Source: Aspidapion aeneum (Eukaryota > Arthropoda > Insecta > Coleoptera > Brentidae). Taken from it: 64,000 nucleotides of DNA. Below the pieces are notes generated by a model. The model made no database searches. It saw nothing but the letters and a program-made list of their open reading frames with translations, and had not been told where the DNA came from. Made by a program: the position numbers and the translations under genes. Of the stretch, positions 20,936 to 32,100 are shown in pieces (within the stretch, counting starts at the first letter, position 1; each line of letters starts with the position of its first letter). The stretch covers positions 128,138,640 through 128,202,639 of the forward strand of contig OY755039.1 in NCBI GenBank assembly GCA_963576565.1, in the 5' to 3' direction.

Positions 20936-22147
20936 TAAATTGAGCTCATCGTGTAATGCGTAACAATGCTGCATTGGAAAGGATGAAAAGGTTCCATAAT
21001 AATAAATCTAAAAACCAAACAAAAAATTAAAAAAAAAAAAAAATTAAACAATATTATTCTTTGGCTGTACCAAAAACTAGAAAATAATATGAACGTAACC
21101 CTGACTGTAGCGGATAAGAACCTGCAAGTTTAACGTAATTAATTAATAATGATTTTTTAGAAAAATTTGTTTTTAAGTCCAACAAAATAAATATTTTAAA
21201 AGCGTCCACGTTTTTATATTAGTTTATTAAAAGTCAGGTTTGGTAAACTGCTGATGATTCAAAATAGAACCGTTTACCTTAAAAGTTTTTTTACCTTTTT
21301 TTTCTTAAACAATCCACCTGTTAAAGTTAACTTCGTCTGTTATTTTTGGTTTTTGAGATTTTTTAGTTTGTATTTTTTATGGAGTTATTGTTATTATTTT
21401 TTTAAATTTTAAACTTTTATTTCTTGAATATCTATTATTTGTATTTTTTATTAATATATAAGTTTTTTATTTTTATTTTACTTTTGTTAAGACTGGCTAT
21501 ATATAAATTTTTCTCGAAGAAATCCCTTTTTAGTAAATTAATAATATCTTTCATATGGGCAACTTGTGGCAGCAGATTTTAAAATATAATTTTTGAAAGA
21601 TATGTACTCTTTAAGAAAATAAAAATTTCAAGAAAACGGTTAATGACTGAAGCAAAATTTTTGCCCAACATTTATAAGGAATCTATATTTTTATAGAATT
21701 TTAGAAATCGCAAGCAAAAACCATTACCATACCTGTCTATACATCAAAATTAAAATCAAAATGTACAAGGATAAAATCTACTTACCTCCCTCTATAAGAT
21801 TTATTTTATGAAAATTTTATACAACATAAAATATTGTCGCAAAATGGCTTTAAATCTGGATCAAATCGCCATGCAAATATGGTACTTTAACGCATTCCGT
21901 TGAAAGGAAACATGACACTTCTGAAAGTTGCGGCAATCAAATAATAGTTTTTTCAAGGCCTACTGGACGATCTACTCATTTTTAGTAAAGATGTTCAGAA
22001 GTTTCAGTATATATTTAATTTAACCCTTTTTGGCGAAAAATCAGGTCCGCGAGCCCACTGTGTGCTGATGGAAGAACGTCGATTGACATTGATTGTCAAA
22101 ATGACATTTTAAAAATTCTTCTATTTGCAAACTAATCCCAAGATATT
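20936..22147. other. AT-rich DNA, no gene seen
   Basis: Long A/T tracts; nothing recognised. Confidence 0.4.
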
Positions 22148-22570
22148 GAGTGCGCCCGTCTCACCAATTTGAGTTTAAAAGGGAGAGTAAGTAGCTGGGT
22201 GACAATGTGTGAGTTTAGTAAATAAAACGAGTAGACGACTGTTTGTTTATTGATATCATGATTGTTTAAGAGTATTAGGCGCCCTTACTAATACATTAAT
22301 TTAAAAAGAGATGGTAAATAATCGGATAGTAATGTGTAAGTTTAGTCAATGACACGATTAGATTAGATGGTGATACGTTCGAGAATCCTATTTTGTGTCG
22401 GGGTGCCGTGCTTATGTCACAGTCAGTGTCAGGACCAATAGAGCTTCGGAAATTAAGTTAGTTAACACATGCGCTGTTCGACTTTCACCCGACTTTGATG
22501 AGTACCCGTCTCATTCGTTTAAGAATTAATACACATGTCATTAAGATCATAAGGGATTAGCTTTTTGAAT
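22148..22570 (+). repeat. Decayed tandem repeat, about 129-bp unit
   Basis: GCGCCCGTCTCACC...AATGTGTGAGTTTAGTAAAT starting near 22151 recurs as GCGCCCTTACTAAT...AATGTGTAAGTTTAGTCAAT near 22280. A third partial start (CCCGTCTCATTCGTTTAAGA) is near 22506. Confidence 0.5.
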
Positions 22571-24095
22571 GAGTTTGTTGGAAGTATGGGACAAGTATAG
22601 CCACATGGGTGTCCTGATCTAGGGTTGCACAAAATTTCCCTATAGTTAAGGCTAAAAAACTAAAAAAATATTAAACTTGTAGAGATACCTATTTTCCATT
22701 TTAAGGCTTATTTAAGTCTTTAAGCTAAAAGATATATGCTGTTCCGCTGCACCACCTTTTCTCTGTTACTATATCATACCCGACAAAAATTTACATAATT
22801 CTCGAGAAAATTTTAATACGCTAAGCCGCCTTCACAGCGTCTTTTTTCTTTTGTCTGCTTTTTGATTTTAGATTAAATATAAACGATTTAATTTCAACAA
22901 CGGTTATTATGATCAACTTCTCAGCAAACTACACAACAGCCCACATAGCACAAGCACTTGTTTAACACGTAAAAAACGCGTAAGAAAAAAAAACGTTGAT
23001 TTTAAAAGCTACTAGAAAAAAACGTTTATTTTATTAATGAAAACAAGCTTAATAAGTCATTCATTAACGTTATAAAAAATAACGTTGCTAAAAACAGCAA
23101 TGTTTTTACGTTATTTTTACGTGAATTCTAAGTAGATTTTTATGAACGTCAAAATCGCATTAGGTTCGCGCCTTTTCTACACGAATTTTAGAACGTGACT
23201 TGTATGGCTGTTCTACTAAATATTTTTGAGATTTTACTAGAAGCAGCGCCACCCATTGGCGTAATTTTTCACTTCGAAGAAGTTTATCCGGGAGCGTTTT
23301 GGCCTTTAAACATCAAAAACCAAAAATTAGTTAATGAATTGATCCCTGACGCATCAGTTATTAATGTGATAAAGAAACATTAATATTGTGTGAAAGTGTT
23401 AACAGTTGAAAAATCTTGTTTAGCTTTTAAGGAACACATAATGTAGGTATGTATAGAGATTTTGTCTAGGGTCACTGCATCCTGGAAGCCTGGCGTCTCC
23501 CAGGGGTAGCGACACGAGTGTCAAAACCGTACTCAAAATTCCATAGCCGTTCGTGAAAAATACTCATTTTTATACAGTCTGAGAAAAAAAATGATTTAAT
23601 AAAAGTTAAAAAGAACTCGTTTTTATACAGCTTAAGAAATAAAAAATATGTTCCTTGAGTTTTTGGGTTATGAATATTTATTTTAGGTATATTTATTGTT
23701 AAAAATCATTTTCTTTTAAATATTATTTGTGTTTTTGTATAAAAATAATACGTAATAAATAAAAAAACAGGACAGAGATACATTTGTATGTTAAATGTTT
23801 ATTAATACTATATAATATATCAAAAGACAAAATGAAACTTTAATAACAAAATTTATACGCTATTTTTTGCATTGTTTAGTTTATTTTTCAAGTTTTTTTT
23901 CTATTTTTTCGGTGTTTTTAGGTTTTGTGGTTCTTTTTTAGTCACTTTTTTCCCGATTTTTACATTTTATTAAGAGACAAAAAAAAAGCCCAAAAACAGC
24001 CCGAGTTTTAGTAACGTTAGGCTTTAATTACTTATAATTTTATAGTACATTTCATGTAAATATCTTAATATTATTGTTAGAAAGGACAAACTTCG
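22571..24095. other. AT-rich DNA, no gene seen
   Basis: An A-rich stretch at 22960-23120 repeats AACGTT/ACGTTATTT words. The 62-codon frame at 23195-23383 has no recognisable domain. Confidence 0.4.
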
Positions 24096-24265
24096 ATAAT
24101 CATTTTCTTCAAACCGAAAATTGTTCGAAAACATTTTCTTCGAACAAAAGATTATTCGAAAACGTTTTCTTCGAAAGGAAAATTGTTCGAAAACGTTTTC
24201 TTCAAACAGAAATTTTTCGAAATAATTTTCTTTGAACGAAAATTTGTTCGAAAATATTATTTTAA
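24096..24265 (+). repeat. Minisatellite, about 38-bp unit, 4-5 copies
   Basis: Repeats of TTCGAAAACGTTTTCTTCGA plus a GAAAATTG-type spacer. The core is itself palindromic (TTCGAAAACGTTTTCTTCGAA), so the array can form many small hairpins. Confidence 0.75.
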
Positions 24266-24339
24266 TATGGAAATTTGTTCCATTATTTTTATGTAAAAAA
24301 GGTAAAATGTTTTAATGTCGCCGCGTGCGAACGGGTTTC

Positions 24340-24450
24340 AAGATGTTTGCATTTAAAGTTTGTATTGTATGGGTAAAAACTTTGTTATTTCACCTATTAC
24401 TTCCTTTAATAACTTTTTTACCATGCAATAAAAACTTTAAATGCAAAAAT
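24340..24450. repeat. Foldback repeat, about 35-bp arms
   Basis: TTTGCATTTAAAGTTTGTAT...GGGTAAAAAC (24342-24376) pairs with TTTTTACC...ATAAAAACTTTAAATGCAAA (24413-24448). Probably a tiny MITE; a 68-codon frame across it is not a gene. Confidence 0.6.
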
Positions 24451-24699
24451 ATCGAAAACCGTTGCTCTGAACGAAATGAAAACAGTATAACTTTTTTACA
24501 TAATAATAATAATGAGGAAAATCATATTTAAAAAAAAAAGTATATACCAATGCACAAAAAAACCGATTTTAATGTAATCGTAGTAATTCAGAGAACACCC
24601 TGTACAATATACACCAAATTTTTTATCAAAATCAAATCGCTCAATTCAAAAAAGCCTTAAATTTTTTAAAAAAAATATTGGTTAGTTTAATATCCCTTA

Positions 24700-24859
24700 G
24701 TTGGGGATATCTTTAGGGCGAATATTAGCGCCCGTTAATTAATAAAATGCTGTTAATTACTTACACGATGTGAACGCCGCGTTACTAACAAGGAAGAGAG
24801 GGATCCAACATGGCTGCTAGCATTAATTGTCATATTTTGAATTTTCGCGGGTTATTACA
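24700..24859 (-). other. Putative 3' LTR start of the gypsy element
   Basis: On the minus strand TGTAATAACCCGCGAAAATT begins right after a short purine run (GGAGGGA, 24861-24867). This is the usual polypurine tract followed by TG at an insect gypsy LTR. The distal LTR edge is not visible and may be truncated; the lower coordinate given is arbitrary. Confidence 0.45.
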
Positions 24860-25049
24860 TCCCTCCATGCTAAGATTGGTGCTTGTACCATGTTTCTTCT
24901 TATTCTTTTCACACTGGATTTATGTTTGTTAACATTTTTATTTTAACACACTACATTTATTTTGTATATAAACCCTTACAACATTTAAAATTTATTTTTA
25001 TTTATTTATTGTAGAATAAACGCTTTTGTTTAAGTTTAGTGTTTTTTAT

Positions 25050-25098
25050 TTATATTTTTTCCGAACGCCTCAGGCACCTATTTTTATCTTTTTCTGTA
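25050..25098 (-). pseudogene. Last codons of the gypsy pol frame
   Basis: A minus-strand frame ending CLRRSEKI-stop at 25050. The RRSE/RRSER word is common at the very end of insect gypsy Pol proteins. The reading frame is the same as that of the acidic tail on the other side of the LINE (27640 upward), which places the LINE insertion inside this coding region. Confidence 0.5.
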
Positions 25099-27634
25099 CT
25101 CAAAGGAGTTGTCATGTCGTAAGCGGAATATTTCTTAGACTTAAGGTTAAATGGTTTTCCAAAATCGCTAATTTGGATTTCTTTAGATGGACTTATATTA
25201 AGGCTATGAAAATCTTTTTTTGCCATAAGTTGTGGTCTAACGCAGCTTGTCGATGAACCTACCCGTATGTCAGAAAGGGGTGAATTTGCAGCGCTTTTAG
25301 ACTTGTTCCTAACTACAAATCCTGACTTGTACACAATTCAAGTAGATCCCCCACTTGGTTCATCCGATCATAAACTTATAAGAACAAAATGCGAAATGTT
25401 CATACCGCCAAGCCAACAATCACTTCCTCGTAAAATGTGGCACTATAAATCGGCAAAATGGAATGACCTTAAACAGTTTTACTTGGATTTTCCATGGCAA
25501 GAGGTTTGCTTTAAAACAGCTGATCCCACTATATGCTGTAATGAAATAACAAAAGTAATCTTATCTGGAATGGATGGATATATCCCACATTCAATAAAAC
25601 GCAGAGCTAATGCAAAACCTTGGTTCAACAGCCAGTCTCAAATGGCTGTACAGAAAAAACACAGAGCATATAACCTTTGGAAACGACAACAAACCGCTCA
25701 AAACCACACAGAATTTATAGAAGCCAGAAATAGTTGCAAAATTACTATTGACGCCGCCAAAGAAACATACAATCAAAGAATAAAAAACAGGTTGCTGAAT
25801 TGTCCAAGTAGTTCTAGGTCCTTTTGGTCTCTTGCAAAAGCCGTTGGATCAAACTTCACCAAGTCATCCATACCACCACTTACAGATAAAAATACTCACT
25901 TAGCCACAACATCAGAGGAAAAAGCCAATATGCTGGCCAAAATCTTTTCCTCCAACTCAAACCTAACAGTGCCAAATGGAAAAACTCCACCATTCATTGA
26001 AAGGGTTTCCCACAGTATGCCAGAGGTACCCTTTTGTCACAGAGAAATACGAAAATCCCTTAAAAAGTTGGATACAAACAAAGCAATGGGTCCAGATGGC
26101 ATTCCCGCGATAGTACTCAAAAATTGTGCTAGCGAACTCACCCCAACTTTCGCAAAATTATTCAATTTATCTTATAGGCAAGGAGTATATCCATCATCAT
26201 GGAAGTCTGCCGCAGTACAACCCATTCCAAAGAAAGGAAAAAAGACAGATCCGTTAAACTATAGACCAATTGCTCTACTTCCGGTGATATCAAAAGTAAT
26301 GGAAAGAGTTGTGAACAATCACCTAACCAGGTACTTGGAAAAGTACAAAATTATCAACGACAAGCAATACGGATTTCGAAAATATAGGTCAACTGGCGAT
26401 TTACTTACATACGTCACTCACTTATGGCAAAAAGCGATTGAGTTGCGAGGTGAAACAAGAACAATTGCCTTAGATATATCTAAAGCATTCGATAAAGTCT
26501 GGCATGAAAATCTGCTCAACAAGCTCAAAGCAACGGGATTGTCGCCGAGACTTTGCACTTGGTTTGAAAGTTACCTTAAGGATAGATCCATTTATGTTGC
26601 ACTGGATGGCCGGAACTCCAACTCTTGCCAAATAAATGCTGGTGTGCCACAGGGAGCAATCCTTTCGCCAACACTTTTTCTGATTTACATAAATGACCTC
26701 ATGGATAAAACAGTAAATCCACTTTATTGCATTGCAGATGATGGCAATGTAGTCTCCTCAGTCATACCACCCACATGTCTCTCCGCACGTGAATTCCATT
26801 ACCTTAGACTAACTGAAATATCACAGATAAATAACGACTTGGAGATAATAGAGGACTGGGGCAACAAAAACCTTGTACAGTTCAACGCGCAGAAAACCCA
26901 AGCAGCCCTGTTTTCAAAAAAGACCAGCACCGGTGAGCCAAACATCATGCTATCTGGAAGTGCTGTCGCATTGCAGAGCCAGTTGAACATCTTAGGAGTC
27001 ACTGCAGAGACCAACATGTCTTGGCACAGTCACGTAGCAGATATAGCTAAAAGGGCGTCCCAAAAGCTTGGGGTGCTATTTCGTACAAGACATCTGTATA
27101 CACCAAGCCAACTGCTGACACTCTACAAAGCCCAGATTCGACCGACTATGGAGTACTGCTCACATATATGGAGTGCGGCACCCAAACATACCTTAATGCT
27201 TTTGAACACCGTGCAAAAACGAGCTATCAAGCGATCAATGACCCCGCACTTACCCGTAGCTTGGATAGTCTCGAACATCGAAGAACTGTGGGCGATCTAT
27301 CTCTCTTCTACAGGTATTATCACGGAAAATGCTCTGAAGAGTTGGCACGTATGATCCCCCCGGGAGTAGCACCTACTAGGCGAACACGTCAAACAGACGG
27401 TAACCATCAATTTATTGTCAAAATAGAGGCACCAAGAACCTCATTATATCAGAATTCATATCTCTGGAGAACAGCATCGCTGTGGAATAGACTCCCTGCG
27501 ACAGTTTTCCCTGCAGGTTACAACCTGAACCGTTTCAAAGCCAACACACACCAACATTTTCGCGCACTTGCCGCTCCTCGAGCGTGATAGGGATCTCCTT
27601 GCGAGTGCGCATACCCGTAGAAAAAAAAAAAAAA
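25099..27634 (+). mobile_element. Jockey-like LINE, 5'-truncated, inserted in gypsy pol
   Basis: 2.5 kb. The main frame, 25267-27354, starts inside the endonuclease (LDLFLTTNPD, PPLGSSDHKLI). It then has RT blocks NYRPIALLPVISKVMERV, YGFRKYRSTGD, motif A ALDISKAFDKVWH (about residue 400), motif B GVPQGAILSP (about residue 458) and motif C CIADDGN (about residue 488). After a 1-base deletion near 27231, relative to the copy at the window end, the C-terminal part continues at 27168-27587 (DSLEHRRTVGDLSLFYRYY, LWRTASLWNRLP). The 3' end is a 14-A tail (27620-27634). TCTGTA stands on both sides (25093-25098, 27635-27640), a short target duplication. A decayed endonuclease part lies at 25099-25266. 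Inactive. Confidence 0.9.
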
Positions 27635-27635
27635 T

Positions 27636-28058
27636 CTGTATTTTCGTCAGAGTAGCTAGAGATATCACCTTCATCTGAGCTTCCAAGTTGCTCTTCAGGC
27701 AATTCGTCTTGGTAGTCACGGCCATTGACTTCTTTACTTGTACTTGGCGCATTTTTGTCTCTTGTTATTGTCCTGCCAATTTTCGTGATGATATGCCCTT
27801 GTTTCTGTGGCTTGCTATTTTCTGGCAAATCATTTGAGATTTCTGAAAATCTTTTATTTATTTGATTTCCATAACTGTTGGCTTGTTATAATATAATAAA
27901 TAAACCCACCAATGGCCGGTGATGTCCCTAATAAATATTGTTCGAAATATTTAAGACCAAAAATTATGGCTGCTGCATCTCGATCCAGTGTTGCCATATT
28001 TTTTTCACTTGCTGAGTACGTTCGGGAAGCACAGGCAATCGGCCTTTCGATTCCGTTT
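27636..28058 (-). pseudogene. Gypsy RNase H remainder and pol tail
   Basis: 27890-28058 reads GIERPIACASRTYSASEKNM and then RDAAAIIFGLKYFEQYLLG, the C-terminal half of the gypsy RNase H. 27640-27830 reads a Q/K-rich then acidic segment ending ISSYSDENTD. Between them (27835-27890) the frame is lost, and the integrase that should separate them is deleted. Confidence 0.7.
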
Positions 28059-28825
28059 TAGCTCACACATATACTATACTATAGTAGTGTGAGCTATGGT
28101 GATCCTAATTTTTTCGAGAAAAAAAAAGTTGCTCCGATTTCAAAAATTTTTATATATCTTTGCGTTTCAGATGATTTTGAAACTTTTTTGTTGCGCCGTC
28201 TGTCTGTCTGTCTGTATGTCTGTCTGTCTGTCTGTCTGTGTGTCTGTATGTCTGTCTGTAACGACCAACGCGCATAACTCAAAAACCGCTTGGCCGATTT
28301 TAATGAAATTTGGTACCTAGGCTGGGCCTTGGGTCGAGATGGTCCCATTTAAAAATGAACAAAATCCACCGAACACAAACCAAATAAAAGGGTGGGGGTA
28401 GATTTCAAAAATTAGAGTTTATGTGAAAATATGGCGTGTGTGATATTAAACGAAAGGTAATTGAGTCTGCAGTTAAACAAAATACATTTTCATTTATTTA
28501 AAAAAAAAGGGTGAGGGTATATTTTAAAAATTAGAGTTTAAGTGAAAATATGGCATGTGTGATATCAAACGAAAGGTAATTGAGTCCGGAGTTTAACAAA
28601 ATACATTTTAGTTTTTGTTTTTTTTGTAAGGGTGGGAGTAGATTTCAAAAATTTGAGTTTAAGTCAAAACATGGCTTGTGTGGTATCAAACAAAAGGTAA
28701 TTTAGTCTGGAGTTGAATAAAATATATCTCAGTTTTTAGTTATATTAGCTCACACGTACACTATAACTATAGTACCTAGTGTGAGCTTAGGGGCCCATAT
28801 ATTGGCAGAGTATTTTTCTTTGTGA
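28059..28825 (+). mobile_element. Hairpin-ended element, family H (copy 2), inserted in gypsy RNase H
   Basis: Left hairpin AGCTCACACATATACTATAC.../TAGTAGTGTGAGCT (28059-28096); right hairpin GCTCACACGTACACTATAAC.../TAGTGTGAGC (28748-28786), then GGGCCCATATATTGGCAGAG as in copy 1. Contains a (GTCT)n tract at 28198-28258 and three 119-bp units (28390-28747). Flanking RNase H codons on the two sides are co-linear with no clear target duplication, and the insertion lies within a T-run. The right edge is uncertain by about 15 bases, because CACAAAG next to it also flanks copy 1. Confidence 0.75.
28390..28747 (+). repeat. Three 119-bp tandem units inside family H copy 2
   Basis: Units start at 28390, 28509 and 28630 with GGGTG(G/A)GGGTA, contain AAATTAGAGTTTA(T/A)GTGAAAA and GATAT(T/C)AAACGAAAGGTAAT, and end in a poly-T or poly-A spacer. 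Copy 1 of the element has two such units, one with a deletion. Confidence 0.85.
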
Positions 28826-28831
28826 TATAAA

Positions 28832-29675
28832 ATACCACATACCGTCTTGGCTAGCATCACTTATAAGAATTATTGGTTTATTTTGGTCAAAATGAGCGAG
28901 TGTTACATCTTTTACAATCAATTTTTTTATAGTGTCAAAAGCACTTTGACATTTATCATTCCAGTGAACTGTACATTTAGCAGAGCTATTGCTCTTTGTT
29001 AAAAGATTGTAAATTGGGCTCAAAATATTTGATAAGTTAGGTATAAACTTAGAATAATATTGTAATAATGAGCAAAATGATCTTACTTGGGTTGCTGTCG
29101 TAGGGGTTGGTGCATTTACAATAGCCTGTATTCTTTTGTCACATTTCTTGATTCCTTCTTTGCAAATTATATGTCCTAGGTAATCAACCTCTTTTTTAAA
29201 GAATTTACATTTTGCTGGATGGACCGTGAGATCTGCATCTTTTAGTTTAGTCAACACAGCCTCTACATTTTGTATATGGTCTTGTAGATCGACTCCTGTG
29301 ACTGCGATATCATCAGAAAAGGCGACCACGCCCTTCATACCCTTAAAAAGTTCTTCTAATCGTTTTTTGAAAGACAGCACTTGCTATTTTTACTCCAAAT
29401 GGGAGCCTTACATTTCTGAACAGCCTCATATGGGTAGTTATCATTGTAATTTCTTGAGAGTCCTTGTCAAGCATCAGTTGCGAATAGGCTCTCGATAAAA
29501 CTAATTTTGTGTATAATTCACCACCATTTAATTGAGCAAACACTTCTGAGACCCTTGGAAGGGGGTAAAATACATCTTGTACTATTACACGTAAATTTAG
29601 TGGGAATAAGACACTGTTGTTCTGGTAAATATACGTTTTAATCCATCGGTAATGGACAATGGTTTTTGTTTTCAT
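28832..29675 (-). pseudogene. Gypsy reverse transcriptase and start of RNase H
   Basis: The first segment (29343-29675) has YPLPRVSEVFAQLNGGELYT, LVLSRAYSQL and LPFGVKIASAVFQ. After a frame change near 29345-29380 the second has VVAFSDDIAVTG, CKFFKKEVDYLGHI and FCSLLQYYSKFIPN, then the RNase H start ISDASQDG. The first catalytic aspartate (usually LDLSDAY) is replaced (LVLSRAY), and the YxDD box reads FSDD. Inactive. Upstream of about 29600 similarity to RT fades. Confidence 0.85.
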
Positions 29676-29735
29676 CAGACCTTCAGACTAGATCGTACAT
29701 TGGAACAACAAAAAACAAGAATTCAAGCACATAAG

Positions 29736-30928
29736 CATTGGCGTAGCTAGGGGGGGGGGCAGGGGGGGCCTGGCCCCCCCTGAAGTCCCTCAGGCCCCCC
29801 CTAAGATATTTTAGGCCTCCCCTACCGACTACTAGTAAAAGAACATGACGCTGAAAATACATACTTTTCTATTATTATTCGGGAAATATTCAAATAAAAT
29901 AGGTGCATTAAAATTTAAAATCATTCAGATAATGTTTACATTTCAGGAAAAAGCCCTTGTCTTGCGGAATTAGGCTTTTTCTCTTTAAATTATCGGTAAC
30001 TTTTCTGCACTTATGCAATTTCCCGAAAATATTTTTTAAATTTAAACATAATTATGCATATTGAATATTTCATACATATTGGCGACATCTTGTAAAATAT
30101 TATAGAAGTGTAAGTTAAATTTCGCATTTAATAAAGACAGCGACCTTTGCCCCTCTGTTTCCGAAATCGGGTTGTAGATGTCGTAAGGTTATAAAAGACC
30201 TTTTTAAACTGTTTTTCTAAAATAAATATAATAATCTTTTTAGTTTTTTTGAGGTTAGCGTTTAGTGTCTTATGAAAATTTTCCGATTTTGGTGACAATT
30301 TCATAACCATTTTCATATTAAGTTTTCCCACGTCGTTAAATGGAATAAATTCGTCGAGCAATACCGGGAAATTTTTAATATTAATACTTGTACTCTAAGA
30401 GCAGAAATGACCGTTTTAAAGAATTGTATTTTTCGGTTAAATCAAACTGTTGGTCATGATTCTATCAAACAACATATAGCAGAAAACACCTATCCAAACC
30501 TCTACCAACTTTTTAAAGTTGCGAGTATTCTTCCAATTTCAAGTGCAACTTGAGAGAGGTCTTTCTCTGCCATGAGGAGAGTTTTTAATTGGCTTAGAAC
30601 AACTATGACTTAAGAGAGACACTCAGGTTTGTCATTGTTATTCATAGAAAAAGATGTTGAGGTCGACTTAGACAGTGTGGTAGACGCTTTCAGTCAGCGA
30701 CGTAGAAAACTTTCTTTGTAGAATTGCTGAATTACATACTTCCTGTGTATACATATAAATAAGTTGGTAAATGTATTATTAAATTTGTTATATTAGAACA
30801 TTTAATGCGCGTATTTTTTTTTATTCATTGCACACTTTGCACGACTCTTTAAAACCTATGTTTGCTTTTTGTTCAAGATAGACCGGGGCCACGGCCCCCC
30901 CTGAAAAGCAAGGCTAGCTACGCCAATG
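29736..30928 (+). mobile_element. hAT element, 1193 bp, 15-bp TIRs, 8-bp TSD
   Basis: CATTGGCGTAGCTAG at the left and CTAGCTACGCCAATG at the right are perfect 15-bp inverted repeats. CACATAAG stands at 29728-29735 and again at 30929-30936, an exact 8-bp target duplication. G and C runs follow inside each end, as in the 9791-10259 element. It carries a transposase C-terminal relic (30383-30721). A deletion derivative, not autonomous. Confidence 0.92.
30383..30721 (+). pseudogene. hAT transposase C-terminal dimerisation domain, broken
   Basis: The frame reads LRAEMTVLKNCIFRLNQ, then YPNLYQLFKVASILPISSAT, stop, ERSFSAMRRVFNWLR, then a second in-frame stop, and ends at TAG 30719-30721. The YP.L..L..VA..LPISSA..ERSFS.MRR.. 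pattern is the hAT dimerisation region of the zinc-finger-MYM/TTF-type family. The rest of the transposase is deleted. Stops lie at about 30550 and 30612. Confidence 0.85.
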
Positions 30929-32100
30929 CACATAAGGAAAACAAACGGCACAAAATTAAAAACGAAACCCAACATAAATTAGCTAATAAGTGTGACGTTA
31001 GGATATTTAGGCAAGCTGAAATTCTTGTCCATCTTTTTCACCTTTTAGTTGCTACGTGATTACGTGTTCTTAAAACCACATTCAATGGACGAAACTTGTC
31101 ATAGATGGCGCCGCGCCGCTGCGTCTTAGACAAGACGATGCCAAGTGTGCTTTAACTTTCGAGTCTTTATCTAAATGGCTTTTAGAACAGGCTTTTGCGG
31201 TTTTTTTTATTAAAAAACATATAGAAGAAAAACGTGATAAAATAATACGCAAAAAGTTAGTAGGTTTGAGAAGTGGCGTTTTAGAGGAGGACTTTTCAAG
31301 CGTGAATTTGGCACAGGGTAAAAAAGACGTTATATACACAGCACTAGAGACCCTGTATGTATGACAAGGAGGTTGAATAGGGAGGCGGCGTCCATCTTTT
31401 TCACCTTTTAGTTGCTACGTGATTACGTGTTCTTAAAACCACATTCAATGGACGAAACTTGTCATAGATGGCGCCGCGCCGCTGCGTCTTAGACAAGACG
31501 ATGCCAAATGTGCTTTAACTTTCAAGTGCTCGAGCCATTTCGTTAGATGGCGCCACACCTTTGAGTTTACTCGCATTGCACGGACGCGAGTATTTCATAT
31601 GTAAGAGTTGGTTTTGGTTAAAATTGGCTTACCTAGGTATGTTGTTCTCTACTGATGACGTGTAAGAAACAGAAACGTACGTCTGGAGATGCTACCTTGT
31701 GTAAGTAGGAAAACAACCAAAACCAACTCTTCCTTCTCTTTGTGACACTCGCAAGTTAGGCACACACACCTTTGTGTGAAGTATTAAATTCGTTTTGATT
31801 TTTATCGATCCACTTATATCACGTTTTCCATCCTTTTCTTTGCATATGTTTCGGGCAGTACGGCCTTTTCGTTGCTACGTGATTACGTGGTTTTAAAACC
31901 ACATTCAATGAACGAAACTTGTCATAGATGGCGCCGCTGCGTGTCAGACAAGACGATGCCAGTGTGTTTTAACTTTCGAGTGCTCGAGCCAGTTCGCTAG
32001 ATGGCGCCACACCTTTGAGTTTACTCGCATTGCACGGACGCGAGTATTTCATATGTAGGGATTGGTTTTGGTTAAAATTGGTTTACCTAGGTATGCTGTT

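Larger units (their letters stand above)
24700..29735 (-). mobile_element. Degenerate Ty3/gypsy retrotransposon, host of three later insertions
   Basis: Minus-strand order: reverse transcriptase (29343-29675 and 28832-29380), RNase H (rest at 27890-28058), a Ser/Glu-rich pol tail (27640-27830, then 25050-25098), polypurine tract and 3' LTR start (24859-24868). It is interrupted by the LINE 25099-27634 and the hairpin-ended element 28059-28825; a hAT element (29736-30928) abuts its upstream end. The integrase region between RNase H and tail is missing. No 5' LTR was found. Confidence 0.7.

Noticed and set aside
28089..28348. Frames with SVCLYVCLSVC / TDRQTYRQTD repeats
   Set aside because: Translation of the GTCT microsatellite of the hairpin-ended element.
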